64,000 nt of DNA from Thiodiazotropha sp050305635 (lineage in GTDB: Bacteria > Pseudomonadota > Gammaproteobacteria > Chromatiales > Chromatiaceae), in assembly GCA_050305635.1 (NCBI GenBank), contig JBNLFS010000148.1:5179-69178 (forward strand), written 5' to 3'. Each line of letters begins with the position of its first letter. The stretch's first letter is position 1. This document shows, in pieces, positions 8,040 to 16,770 of this stretch. Made by a program: the position numbers and the translations under genes. The notes beneath the pieces are model-generated. The model worked only from the letters and a program-made list of their open reading frames with translations, searched no databases and was not told where the DNA came from.

Positions 8040-10514
8040 TCAAAACCTGGCTGTCAAAGACAGGATGTACTCTCTGGGGCGGCCGCGGGTGCTTTGCGAA
8101 GGTTTGTAGTGTTCATCGCCCAGGTTCTTACCCATCAGATCCAGCTGCATGTGACGATCCTCCCACTGCCACTGATACCCCGCCTTTAAATTGTACAAGG
8201 TATAGGTTTGCTGGCTGGATTCCGGCCCGTCAGGAAGAATCGTCTGATCCTTCACATAGTTGAAACCTCCCGCCAGATATACCCCCCGCAGAGAATTCCC
8301 GGTGAAATCGTAGCGGGTCCAGAGATTCGCCAGGTGGGGGGCGCTCATCTGCAGCGGTGCATCGTGCAGCCTGGCCACATTGCGATAATTGGCTTGCCCG
8401 GCTGCGTCGAGACTGGCCGGGTCCTGGGCCAGGATGGCATCGTCGTCACCGCTGAACTCGGTGATGCGCGCATCCATATAACTGTAAGAGAAGTAGATCT
8501 GCCAGTTATCGGAGGGCGTTGCGGTGAGACTCAGTTCAACGCCCTGGGACTGTTGCTCGCCGCTCTGCACATTGTAGATGGTGACCGAGCCGGAGGAATC
8601 CGTGTTCGCCAGATCGTTGACGATATTGCGATTGCGAATATCGAAATAGGTCAGAGTGCCCGAGAGCAGACCGCCGTACAGATCCGCCTTGACGCCGATA
8701 TCGTACCCCTCGCCCTGGGTCGGTTTCGCCGCCTGAGTCGTTCCATCCGGATTGCGAATAACCTGCGAGGGAGGCACGAACGACTCGGCGTAGGAGGCGT
8801 ACAGGGAGATATCTGAATTCAGCTTGTAAAGCGCACCGTACTGAGGCGTCACCTCGCGTTCCCGATAGGTGGTGTCGGTCTGATCGCTCAGACGATTGGT
8901 AAAACGGTTCTCCGTCGAAGTCAGACGCCAGCCCGCCAGCAATAGCAGCCGGTCTTCGAGAAACCCGAAGGTGCTGCCGGCATACACCGACTTATCCCGG
9001 TAGTCGGTTCGGGTGTCGGTTGGATTTTCAGTGAACAGGGAACGGGGCAGGCTCGCGTCATAATCCCAGGTTGTGGGATCGCTCAGGTCCCACAGGGGCA
9101 GGGGTGATGCGGTGGGATCGTCACCCAGGGCCGGATCGTTGGGCGCCTGAGCGGCCCAGTCATCAAATCGGCGTTCGTCATATTGGGCGCCCAGAAGCAG
9201 GCGCAGACTCGTGGCGCCGAGATTGTAGCGGCCCACGGCATGGGACTCGTAGGTGTTCCCCCAGTTGGTATAGGTCTGACCTCTCACCCGCCGGCCCTGA
9301 AGCAGTGTCGCGTTGTTCGCCATGCCGAGATTACCGGTAACCACCGCATCGATGTCATAGTATTGATGGGCATAACCAAGACGCACATCCCAGTGATCAT
9401 CCAGGGAATAGTCAAACCAGGCGCTCAGCATCTCCGAGTCACTGTTCCGATAGTCGCTGTAGGCGAGGCCGTTCCAGTTATCCGCCAGCCCGGGCACATC
9501 GACCCCGGCGCGATTCGGATCGGTTGCGCTTTCCACCCACCCGACCTGCGCCCCATACCCCGGCTTCTGCATCAATTGGGGCTCTTCGACCTTGTGAAAA
9601 CGCTCATAGTTGAGCGAAACACTGGCCCGTTCATTGATGTGCCAGAGCAGGGACGGGGCAAAATCCCAGGAGTGGGCGTCATAGGGCTCCCAGTAGTGCA
9701 TATCCTGGTCATAGGAGCTGGCCAGGCGAAAAAAAACCCCGTCGGAAACCGGACCGGTGATATCGGCATCCAGACGGTATTCGCCGTAGGAGCCGTAACT
9801 GAGGCCGACCTCGGTCGCGGGACGCGTCAGCGGCCGCTTGGTGATGATATTGACGATGCCTCCGGGTGCGACCTGCCCATAGAGGAACGACGACGGCCCC
9901 TTGACCACCTCCAATCGGGAAACGTTGGTGAAGTCGAATATGGAGGGACCGTTGAATCCGTCCCGCAGCACCTGAACACTGCCCTTGTTGGTGCCCACCG
10001 CAAACCCACGGATCGCCAGATTGGCATTGCCTTCGTTGAAATCGTTGCTGCGGTAGGTGACCCCCGGCGAATAGCGGGCGATATCGAAGATATTGTCCGG
10101 CCGCATGTCCTCGATGAAGGGCCGGGTAAAGGCTTGGATCGCCACAGGCAGATCCCGCATCGGCACATTGAAACGTGAGCCGGTCACCGAGTTGGAAGCC
10201 TGGTAGCCTCGATCCATATGGCTGTCGACATCGAAGGGTGAAACCCTCACATGCGTCAGCGCCTCGATATCCATATCCGCAAAAGAGTACGTCTCGCGCG
10301 CATCCGGCTCCGCGGCAGCTTGCCAAGGACTCAGTGTATCCGAGAACACCTCATGCTGAGGAAACCAGCCCATGAAAACCAGCAGTCCACCGTGCAGAAA
10401 ACTTAAATCAAACACAGCCCAATTCTTGAGAGCGCGATGTGTTGTTTTCCCCAACGGGTGCATGGGGGACCGCGCTGGTGATTTGAGTTCCACCGCTTGA
10501 TGAAATTGCCACAT
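8040..10514 (-). CDS. TonB-dependent siderophore-type outer-membrane receptor
   Basis: 824 residues. A plug domain (about 60–190) includes RDLPVAIQAFTRPFIEDM, LAIRGFAVGTN and RLEVVKGPSSFLYG followed by PGGIVNIITKRP, the usual FhuA/FpvA-type plug signature. A long beta-barrel ends in the aromatic strand REYILSLTARF, a normal outer-membrane C-terminus. The N-terminus is unusual: the chosen ATG gives about 30 polar residues before a hydrophobic stretch (FLHGGLLVFMGWF), so the true start may be the internal Met at residue 18. The class imports ferric siderophores or similar large ligands; the actual ligand is unknown. A yfiR-like gene follows 155 bases downstream. Confidence 0.9.
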   Translation of the reverse strand: MWQFHQAVELKSPARSPMHPLGKTTHRALKNWAVFDLSFLHGGLLVFMGWFPQHEVFSDTLSPWQAAAEPDARETYSFADMDIEALTHVRVSPFDVDSHMDRGYQASNSVTGSRFNVPMRDLPVAIQAFTRPFIEDMRPDNIFDIARYSPGVTYRSNDFNEGNANLAIRGFAVGTNKGSVQVLRDGFNGPSIFDFTNVSRLEVVKGPSSFLYGQVAPGGIVNIITKRPLTRPATEVGLSYGSYGEYRLDADITGPVSDGVFFRLASSYDQDMHYWEPYDAHSWDFAPSLLWHINERASVSLNYERFHKVEEPQLMQKPGYGAQVGWVESATDPNRAGVDVPGLADNWNGLAYSDYRNSDSEMLSAWFDYSLDDHWDVRLGYAHQYYDIDAVVTGNLGMANNATLLQGRRVRGQTYTNWGNTYESHAVGRYNLGATSLRLLLGAQYDERRFDDWAAQAPNDPALGDDPTASPLPLWDLSDPTTWDYDASLPRSLFTENPTDTRTDYRDKSVYAGSTFGFLEDRLLLLAGWRLTSTENRFTNRLSDQTDTTYREREVTPQYGALYKLNSDISLYASYAESFVPPSQVIRNPDGTTQAAKPTQGEGYDIGVKADLYGGLLSGTLTYFDIRNRNIVNDLANTDSSGSVTIYNVQSGEQQSQGVELSLTATPSDNWQIYFSYSYMDARITEFSGDDDAILAQDPASLDAAGQANYRNVARLHDAPLQMSAPHLANLWTRYDFTGNSLRGVYLAGGFNYVKDQTILPDGPESSQQTYTLYNLKAGYQWQWEDRHMQLDLMGKNLGDEHYKPSQSTRGRPREYILSLTARF

Positions 10515-10561
10515 AGATCACTCACAGGAGTAGGGATGGTGCGCAAATATCGTCGCGAGAC

Positions 10562-10577
10562 AGTGATTAATGTCACT
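10562..10577. promoter_or_regulatory. CRP-like palindrome
   Basis: AGTGA-N6-TCACT, a perfect inverted repeat with the GTGA/TCAC core of CRP-family operators. It lies 48 bases upstream of the receptor ATG and about 230 bases before chrA. Inference only; no promoter elements were confirmed around it. Confidence 0.35.
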
Positions 10578-10664
10578 TAACAAGATAGTTGTCTCGCATC
10601 GATCCGTAGCATCGGCTACCATCGTTTCAGTATAGGTCAGCCAAGCACAGCGAACACATCTCTC

Positions 10665-10735
10665 ATGGGATGGCAACGCATTCGATGCGCGGAGAATTAA
10701 AATCTCCAGCTCTTACCTGAGCCGTTGCAACCCAT
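10665..10735. promoter_or_regulatory. Structured leader, possible four-helix RNA
   Basis: A closing stem (ATGGG 10665–10669 with CCCAT 10731–10735, then GCAACG 10673–10678 with CGTTGC 10723–10728) encloses three hairpins: CAT/ATG at 79–81/85–87 of the 10.6 kb block (extendable to five pairs), GGAGA/TCTCC (10691–10695/10703–10707, 7-base loop) and GCTC/GAGC (10709–10712/10719–10722). The layout is a four-way junction about 70 bases before chrA. Read on the minus strand it resembles a tRNA without a proper acceptor stem. It could be a cis-regulatory leader of chrA or of the divergent receptor; no known riboswitch class was recognised with confidence. Confidence 0.4.
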
Positions 10736-10807
10736 CGGATTTGACGCTTAAATCAGACAATAGAAAATCTCACCCTCGAGTGCGTCAAGCCCCCGAATAC
10801 GGATATC

Positions 10808-12037
10808 ATGGATAGTCACAAGGAAAACCTTTCAAAGCCCAGCCTCACCTCCCTATTCTGGACCTTCATCAAGATCGGCTCAACCGCATTCGGCGGCTTC
10901 ATGGCGCTCATCTCGGTGGTGCAGAACTATGTGGTGGAACGCCGTCGCCTGCTGACCCATGAGGAGATGCTCGACGGCATCTCGCTGGCCACCATCCTGC
11001 CTGGCCCGATCGCCTTTAATGTGGTCGCCTACGTGGGTTACCGACTGCGCGGACCGATGGGCGCGCTGATCTGCACACTGGCCGTCACGATCCCGACCTT
11101 CCTCTTCATTCTCGTGCTCAGCTACGGCTATTTCACCTGGGGTGAGATACCTTCGGTGAACAAGTTCTTCCAGGGCTTCATACCGGCGGTGACGGCAATC
11201 ATCGCCTCCACCGTGTGGAACCTGGGGCGCAAGACGCTCAAGGGTGCGCCGGAGACGATCATCGCGGTCACCGCCTGCGCGCTGCTGGTCGGCATCGGCG
11301 GTTTCTTCATCACCCTGGGAATCATTCTGGCCTCGGGATTCGCGGGTTATTGGCTGTTTTTCAAACCCTCGCCGAGCGGATCCGAACCCGCGCCAGGCCC
11401 CGGCTCCGAACCCACGCCTCAACCCAGCTCCGAACAGCGTAGCGGAAAAGCCGGTCGACTGAATGCCTCGGCCGTGCTTCCGGTAGCGGTAACCGCCGCG
11501 CCGTTCCTCAGCACCGATGTCATGATGGCCGGCAAGCTGCTGTTCACCTTCGCCGGAATGAGCCTGATGCTGTTCGGCGGCGGTTTCGTCTTCATCCCGC
11601 TGATCCAGGAGATCGTGGTGGACGGCCAGGGCTGGGTAACCCACAAGGAGTTCATCGACGGCATCGCGCTGGGACAGGTGACACCGGGTCCGATCCTGAT
11701 CAGCGCCGCCTTCATTGGCTACAAGATGGCCGGCCTGCTGGGGGCCACGGCGGCGACCCTTGGTATCTTCACACCACCCGCGCTGGTGATGCTGGTCTGC
11801 ACACGCTACCTGCTGAAAATAAAGGCCTCGCGGCTGATACAGGCCGCACTGCGGGGGATTCGCAGCGGTGTCGTCGGAATGATCGCTGCAGCCACCTACG
11901 TGGTGGGCGCCAGCGCGCAGCCGAACGCCATATCGCTGCTGATCTTCGTCGCCGGGCTGGTGGCGCTGATGAAATTCAAACTGGAAGTCGCCTGGATTAT
12001 TCCGGGCGCAGGATTACTGGGACTCTTACTCTACTGA
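10808..12037 (+). CDS. chrA: Chromate transporter, long-chain ChrA
   Basis: 409 residues, with about ten hydrophobic segments in two homologous halves (about 12–190 and 220–405). Each half has the CHR repeat: GGFMALISVVQNYVVE with LPGPIAFNVVAYVGY, and GGGFVFIPLIQEIVV with TPGPILISAAFIGYK. The halves are joined by a Pro/Ser-rich linker (about 195–220) that looks cytoplasmic. The long-chain form exports chromate in well-studied members; some relatives move sulfate or other anions. No chrB or other chromate-resistance gene is adjacent, so substrate is by family only. A structured segment lies about 70 bases upstream. Confidence 0.93.
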   Translation: MDSHKENLSKPSLTSLFWTFIKIGSTAFGGFMALISVVQNYVVERRRLLTHEEMLDGISLATILPGPIAFNVVAYVGYRLRGPMGALICTLAVTIPTFLFILVLSYGYFTWGEIPSVNKFFQGFIPAVTAIIASTVWNLGRKTLKGAPETIIAVTACALLVGIGGFFITLGIILASGFAGYWLFFKPSPSGSEPAPGPGSEPTPQPSSEQRSGKAGRLNASAVLPVAVTAAPFLSTDVMMAGKLLFTFAGMSLMLFGGGFVFIPLIQEIVVDGQGWVTHKEFIDGIALGQVTPGPILISAAFIGYKMAGLLGATAATLGIFTPPALVMLVCTRYLLKIKASRLIQAALRGIRSGVVGMIAAATYVVGASAQPNAISLLIFVAGLVALMKFKLEVAWIIPGAGLLGLLLY

Positions 12038-12262
12038 TCGCTCAAAAATCCATTCTCTGATAGGGATCTCTGCAAGGCTGAGCCCGGGTGAAGCGCATGA
12101 GCAAGATGCGCCGTGCGCCCGGTCGGGCGGCGCGAGACATGGGGGGTGGTATGAGCGGGGCATGGGATGCGGTTGCGACAGGCACGTCGGAAGTAGTGAA
12201 TTCATTGGGGGGACGTGAAACGGTCCCCCTGTTCATTGCAACGGAAGATAAAAGGAAGTGCT

Positions 12263-13294
12263 ATGCAACCTATTTTCATGATCGGTACTCAACGTTCAGG
12301 CTCCAACCTCCTCCGCCTGATGCTCAATCAGCTCAGTGAGATCGCCTCGCCCCACCCCCCTCACATTCTGCAGCGGCTGCAGCCGCTGCTGAGTCACTAC
12401 GGTGATTTGAACGAGGCAGAGCATTTCCACACCCTGACCGAGGATGTGTGCCGGCTGGTGGAGCTGAATCCGGTAGCCTGGGATGGCGTCGTGCTGAACC
12501 GGGACGAGGTACTGTCCCGCTGCCGGGAGAACAGTCTGGTGGCGCTGCACGGCGCCGTTTACGATCTGTGCGCCGAAGCCTGGGGGGCGCATACCTGGTG
12601 CTGCAAGAGTCTGGCGAACATCGACTACGTCGAAGAGATCGAGCGCTATTTCGACAATCCCCGCTATATCTTTCTCTACCGCGACGGTCGGGACGTGGCG
12701 CTCTCGTTTCAAAAGGCGGTGGTGGGCGAGAAGCACATCTATCACATCGCCAGAGGCTGGGCCAAGACCCAGGAGCGGGCGCTGACACTGATGGATCAGA
12801 TCGGTCCCGGCCGGCTGATCATGGTCTCCTACGAGGAGTTGACGAGCGCCCCGGAGGCCACGACCCGGAGACTGTGCGAGTTTCTCGGCGTGGCCTACAA
12901 CGACAACATGCTGGAGTTCCACGTCAGCGATGAGGCGAAACGGGCCGCGGTTTCAAGCAGCCTGTGGGACAAGGTCACGCAACCGGTGATGACCAACAAC
13001 AGCCGAAAATTCCTGCGTGAATCCTCGGAGACGGAGATACGCATCTTCGAGTCAGTAGCCGGACATGTCCTGGACCGGTTGGGCTATGAGCGCGTGCATG
13101 TGGCATCCGGAGAGGAGCAGACTTTCAGCGAGCAGGAGATACAGCTTTTCAATGAACAGAACGAGCAGATCAAGCGCTCGCTGCTGGATCAAACAGACAA
13201 GGACGACCTGTTGCGCAGAGAACGACAGGAGGGGTTGCTGCAGGAGATCGTGGCACGGAGCGCCGCCAAGGCCTCAACTGCGATGGCGGAGTGA
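12263..13294 (+). CDS. Sulfotransferase family protein
   Basis: 343 residues from the ATG at 12263, chosen because AAAGGAAG lies just before it; an in-frame start at 12215 has no such site. The protein opens with MQPIFMIGTQRSGSNLLR, the 5'-phosphosulfate-binding loop of PAPS-dependent sulfotransferases. YIFLYRDGRDVALSFQK (about 135–152) matches the 3'-phosphate-binding site, and VSYEELTSAPEATTRRLCEFLG is the usual distal helix. It should transfer sulfate from PAPS to a hydroxyl or amine acceptor in the cytoplasm; the acceptor is unknown. The last ~60 residues are Gln/Glu-rich and probably coiled coil. It appears to be a single-gene unit. Confidence 0.88.
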   Translation: MQPIFMIGTQRSGSNLLRLMLNQLSEIASPHPPHILQRLQPLLSHYGDLNEAEHFHTLTEDVCRLVELNPVAWDGVVLNRDEVLSRCRENSLVALHGAVYDLCAEAWGAHTWCCKSLANIDYVEEIERYFDNPRYIFLYRDGRDVALSFQKAVVGEKHIYHIARGWAKTQERALTLMDQIGPGRLIMVSYEELTSAPEATTRRLCEFLGVAYNDNMLEFHVSDEAKRAAVSSSLWDKVTQPVMTNNSRKFLRESSETEIRIFESVAGHVLDRLGYERVHVASGEEQTFSEQEIQLFNEQNEQIKRSLLDQTDKDDLLRRERQEGLLQEIVARSAAKASTAMAE

Positions 13295-13377
13295 GCGCAC
13301 GCAACACCGCGATGATTTGATCTCCCCGCGAGGGGAGAGAGATGAAGGTTACAGTCTGAAAAAGTCTTGATTACCCA

Positions 13378-13496
13378 TTCCCTCGTTCCCACGCTTCGCG
13401 TGGGAACGCAGACTCGGCTTGCACACGCCAGACAGGTTTGGGCAATACAACGTAACATCGATAGGCGTTCCCACGCAGAGCGTGGGAACGAGGGAA
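13378..13496. repeat. Bipartite CGTTCCCACGC palindromic repeat
   Basis: Two short palindromes, CGTTCCCACGC-N3-GCGTGGGAACG at 13384–13408 and 13466–13490, lie head to head and are themselves bounded by CCCTC and GAGGG. The same unit recurs singly at 63893–63917 and as a half at about 44045–44060. It looks like a REP-type family spread through intergenic DNA. Confidence 0.75.
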
Positions 13497-13724
13497 AAGA
13501 TGAGGAAAACAGCGACCGAGGAGATGCTTATCCGTTAGTTACCCGCGTAAAGATTATCACTCGCACTGCGGGCAACGACAACGAGGGAATCGACTATTTT
13601 GATACCCCCTCTCCCCGGCCCCCTCCCGCAAGGGGAGAGGGGGTCTACTCTGAGAGAATAGAGTTCATCCCACCCTATATGCTCCGCCGAACCCGGGATG
13701 CGCTTTCCCTATCCGGACCACGTC

Positions 13725-13768
13725 TTTTCGCCTGGTCTCGCACTCGTCTGAGCAAATTTCAACAGCCC
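13725..13768 (-). repeat. Solo end of the 140-bp MITE-like element
   Basis: About 44 bases match, in reverse orientation and with few mismatches, the left end of the elements at 34372 and 55689, including the terminal GGGCTGTTGAAAT and the subterminal CAGACGAGTGCGAGAC. The other end is missing, so this is a truncated copy. Confidence 0.65.
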
Positions 13769-13805
13769 TACTAATGCAGAAATCAAGGCGAGGCCCGATA
13801 CCCAT

Positions 13806-15446
13806 TCATACCCGGAACTGCTTGACCATCTGCCCCAGTTCCCGGCTGAGCGTCGCGAGATGATCGCTCTCGAGCGCGGTCTGCTCTGAAGCCTGGGCGG
13901 TCTCACCCGCTACGTCGTTGATTTTCAGAATGTTCTTGTTCATCTCCTCAGCCACTGCGCTCTGCTCCTCCACGGCACTGGCGATCTGGACCGTCATCTC
14001 CGAGATCGAGGATACGGCATCGGTGATGCTGTCGAGGGATGATCCGGCACGGGAAGCCAGTTCCACGCTTCGCGTAGCCGACTCCTGCCCCTCGAGCATC
14101 ACGCTCACCGATTGCGCGGCGCCAGACTGGACCCGCTCAATGATCTCCTGGATCTCCCGAGTGGACTCTTGAGTCCGCTGGGCCAGGTTGCGCACCTCAT
14201 CGGCGACCACAGCGAATCCGCGTCCCTGTTCACCCGCTCGGGCCGCCTCGATCGCCGCGTTGAGCGCCAACAGATTGGTCTGTTCGGCGATGCTCTTGAT
14301 CACGTCGATGACCGTTCCTATGCTGACCGAGTGCTTCTCCAGTTGTTCGATGACGTCGGCGGCGTTTTCAACCTTCCGAGACAGCAGACCAATCGCCTCG
14401 ATCGTCTCCTTGACCACCCGCTTGCCGTCGTTAGCCTGACCGCTCGCTTCGCCGGCAAAAGTCGAGGCCTGCGAGGCATTGTTGGCCACCTCCTGCACCG
14501 TGGCGGCCATCTCACTCATCGCCGTGGCCACCGTTTCGGTATCCGACTGCTGATGCCGCACGCCCTGGCTGGTCTGATCGGTGATCGTCGCCATATGCTG
14601 CGCGGAATCGGCCAGACGCGAGGTCGTATCGACCAGCTTGACGATCACGTCATGGAACTTCACCGCCATTTCATTGAAGGCGTTACCCAGCTGACCAAGT
14701 TCGTCACGGCTGGTCGACGCTACACGGGTGTTCAAATCACCGTCGGCAAGACGGCGAGACGCTTCGACCACCCGGGAGAGCGGCGTGGTGATCACGATTT
14801 TCACCAGATAGGTCATTGCGCCGATCGCGATGAGCGTACTGGCTGCGAACATGGCGATCGTGGTCAGCACGGAAGCATTGAGCTCATCCTGCTGAGTCTG
14901 GCGGATTTCCGCGAGATGATCCTCCTTCTGTTTGTTGATGGAAGCCAGCATCTGATCAGCTCTCAAAAAGCTGTAGCCGATAATAACGCTGCCCAGGGCG
15001 ATCTCCTCGTGCACGACCTGTTGGGTCAGCGACTCTTGCGCTAAAGCCTTGTCACCGGCCATGGCAAATGGCTGGCTCTGAGTATTGAGGAAGGCCACAT
15101 AGACAATGTCAGGATCCTCCACCGCCATGGTGGCGAACTGATTGAGCAGCGAGAGATCGAACTCCGCCATCGGTTGAGGCGCTATCGCCGTCAACAGTTT
15201 GCCCAGCTGATTGGCGTTGAATATGACAGACGCTTTCGCGCGGTCAAATTGTTCCTCGGTGATCTGATTGATCACCTCCACCGACGAGGTTAGGGTGTGA
15301 TCCAGTGCTTTGCGCTCCTGGCCCACGATGAGAAAACCGGCCAGGGAGGTGAGCACCGCGAGGACCAGACCCAGAATCAGGGTGAACTTGAGCGCCACGC
15401 TGAGATGACGTGTACGACCCGAATCAGGAATAGCGACTGTGTCCAT
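13806..15446 (-). CDS. Methyl-accepting chemotaxis protein (paired with PhnD-like protein)
   Basis: 546 residues. TM1 (about 20–42) and TM2 (about 195–217) flank a periplasmic helical/Cache-like sensor of about 150 residues; HAMP (about 216–270) and the signalling domain follow. The CheA/CheW-contact tip EQTNLLALNAAIEAARAGEQGRGF is canonical. No C-terminal CheR tether pentapeptide was seen. The gene starts 36 bases after the stop of a PhnD-like periplasmic binding protein on the same strand; the inferred arrangement is a binding protein presenting a ligand to this receptor. Confidence 0.92.
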   Translation of the reverse strand: MDTVAIPDSGRTRHLSVALKFTLILGLVLAVLTSLAGFLIVGQERKALDHTLTSSVEVINQITEEQFDRAKASVIFNANQLGKLLTAIAPQPMAEFDLSLLNQFATMAVEDPDIVYVAFLNTQSQPFAMAGDKALAQESLTQQVVHEEIALGSVIIGYSFLRADQMLASINKQKEDHLAEIRQTQQDELNASVLTTIAMFAASTLIAIGAMTYLVKIVITTPLSRVVEASRRLADGDLNTRVASTSRDELGQLGNAFNEMAVKFHDVIVKLVDTTSRLADSAQHMATITDQTSQGVRHQQSDTETVATAMSEMAATVQEVANNASQASTFAGEASGQANDGKRVVKETIEAIGLLSRKVENAADVIEQLEKHSVSIGTVIDVIKSIAEQTNLLALNAAIEAARAGEQGRGFAVVADEVRNLAQRTQESTREIQEIIERVQSGAAQSVSVMLEGQESATRSVELASRAGSSLDSITDAVSSISEMTVQIASAVEEQSAVAEEMNKNILKINDVAGETAQASEQTALESDHLATLSRELGQMVKQFRV

Positions 15447-15482
15447 GGGATAGTCCTTTATATCAAAGGGAAAACCTTCCGA

Positions 15483-16364
15483 TTAACTGCTGTAGGGTGC
15501 AATCAGAAGGGTCTTCAACGCCTGCTTGATGTTGTCGAGCGACACCGGGTTGACGAAACCTTCGATGCGCGCCTTGGCGGCTGCCGGCATATCGGGTTTC
15601 AAACTGAACAGGGCTTCGGCCATCTTGGCGGCATCCTCAGAGGAGACCTGGGACAGAGCCGAGAAACACCACTCAGGATACAGCACGGTACTGTGCAGGA
15701 AGGGAAAACCCGCGTCCTCCCGGCGGTCTATGACGACGAAGTCATCGACCTTGATCTTGCCCTCTTTCTGCATGTTCTCGAGCAATCCGGAGCGGACGAA
15801 AGCGGCGTCGATCAGGCCGTTGTTGACGGCAAGCACCAGATCGTCCTGCTTCTTACCCTCGGTGAGGGAGGCGAAGTCCTTGTGCGGATCGATCCCCTTC
15901 TGCATCAGATGGTAGGTCTGGAAGATATAGGCGCCGGCGGCGGCTTTGAACTTGAGCGACATGACCCGTTTACCACGCAGGTCTTCGGCCGTCTCGATGC
16001 CTTTCCCCTTCTTGGCGATAATCACGCCACTGAACTGGGAACCGGCCTTGGTATTCAGCGTGGCCAGTACATGGGCGCCCAGCTTCTCCTCTACAAAGAC
16101 GGTATGAGGTGAGTGGGAGAGCAGATAGTCGATCTCGCCGTTTTCAGCAGCGGCGGTGACGCGTTGTGGGGGCAGAGGAACGATGCTGACCGGCTGGCCG
16201 AGGGTTTTACTGAGATATTGACCGAAGTCGTCCCAGCGGGCTTTGGCGGCCAGTTCCCCGCGAGGGGCCAGCACGCCGACTTTGATGTCCTGAGCGAAAA
16301 TGTTGGAAAGGGGGCTGAGCAATAGTGCGGTGAGCACAACCAGCCGTACAAGGTACCTGTACAT
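15483..16364 (-). CDS. PhnD-like periplasmic substrate-binding protein
   Basis: 293 residues with a signal peptide (hydrophobic about 7–22, cleavage near IFA-QD). The mature part begins IKVGVLAPRGELAAKARWDDFGQYLSK-like and belongs to the phosphate/phosphonate-binding (PF12974) fold. No permease or ATPase gene is nearby; the next gene downstream is a chemoreceptor, 36 bases away. Inference: it serves sensing, not uptake. Ligands of such orphan PhnD-like proteins vary, so the name does not imply phosphonate. Two more homologous domains occur in the window (29.8–34 kb and 36.6–37.5 kb), both also next to signalling modules. Confidence 0.87.
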   Translation of the reverse strand: MYRYLVRLVVLTALLLSPLSNIFAQDIKVGVLAPRGELAAKARWDDFGQYLSKTLGQPVSIVPLPPQRVTAAAENGEIDYLLSHSPHTVFVEEKLGAHVLATLNTKAGSQFSGVIIAKKGKGIETAEDLRGKRVMSLKFKAAAGAYIFQTYHLMQKGIDPHKDFASLTEGKKQDDLVLAVNNGLIDAAFVRSGLLENMQKEGKIKVDDFVVIDRREDAGFPFLHSTVLYPEWCFSALSQVSSEDAAKMAEALFSLKPDMPAAAKARIEGFVNPVSLDNIKQALKTLLIAPYSS

Positions 16365-16566
16365 AGGCGATCTCCCTAATTAAGAATTGATCCGTTTTCT
16401 TAAGATTCCGATAAAGGACGGCTGGTCTCACCGTCAGTAATCTCCCTATCGACCGCGGACCCGGAATACTTGAATAGAATTTTTTAAGAAAACGCGTAGC
16501 GATGAATTCGCTACGCAATACGAAAGAGATCAATTATCAATACCGCTGCTGCCCCCAGCGGCGCGA

Positions 16567-16755
16567 TCACTCGCTCAACTGATAGCGGGCTCCGCAGTAG
16601 GGGCAGGTCGCGGTTCCGGTCTTTTCGATAGGTAGGTAGACCCTGGGGTGTAAAGCCGCCACCACCTCGCCGGGTCGCGGGCAGCACAGGGGCAGATCCT
16701 TGCGGGTGACTTTCTGTATATCCTGCTGAGGGATTTGAGCTTCCGCCTGAGTCAT
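16567..16755 (-). CDS. Small zinc-finger protein (zf-CHCC type)
   Basis: 62 residues from the ATG at 16755, chosen because AGGAG lies 8 bases upstream; the GTG six bases earlier is too close to that site. The C-terminus carries GTATCPYCGARYQL, a CxxC typical of the zf-CHCC family, with an upstream Cys-Cys (PLCCPRPGE) and a His (ALHPRVYL). The family is a conserved companion of ilvE in gammaproteobacteria and resembles the NDUFS6-type zinc-ribbon; its function in bacteria is not settled. It is the last gene of the glnE–ilvE run, 15 bases after ilvE. Confidence 0.82.
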   Translation of the reverse strand: MTQAEAQIPQQDIQKVTRKDLPLCCPRPGEVVAALHPRVYLPIEKTGTATCPYCGARYQLSE

Positions 16756-16770
16756 GGTCACTTCTCCTGA

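Larger units (their letters stand above)
10515..10807. other. Divergent intergenic region between receptor gene and chrA
   Basis: 293 bases separating the minus-strand receptor from plus-strand chrA. It holds a CRP-like palindrome (10562–10577) and a strongly foldable segment (10665–10735); both are listed separately. No small gene with a good ribosome site was seen. Confidence 0.6.
13295..13805. repeat. Repeat-rich intergenic region
   Basis: 511 bases with no gene. It contains a small hairpin (13321–13338), a bipartite palindromic repeat (13378–13496), a perfect 12-bp inverted repeat (CCCCCTCTCCCC 13605–13616 with GGGGAGAGGGGG 13632–13643, no T-run) and the end of a MITE-like element (13725–13768). 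Confidence 0.7.

Noticed and set aside
10665..10735. A tRNA gene on the minus strand with a TTA anticodon (suppressor-like)
   Set aside because: The D-arm, anticodon-arm and a T-loop-like segment are suggestive, but there is no 7-bp acceptor stem in the right place, no variable loop and no normal T stem; the alternative closed four-way fold fits better.
10665..10735. Fluoride (crcB) riboswitch upstream of chrA
   Set aside because: The GGGATGG start is reminiscent, but the required downstream pseudoknot and GCCUAC-type segment are absent.
13605..13643. Terminator of the sulfotransferase gene
   Set aside because: The perfect 12-bp inverted repeat lies over 300 bases downstream and has no T-run; more likely a repeat.
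15483..16364. Phosphonate ABC importer component
   Set aside because: No permease, ATPase or C–P lyase genes are nearby; the partner is a chemoreceptor.
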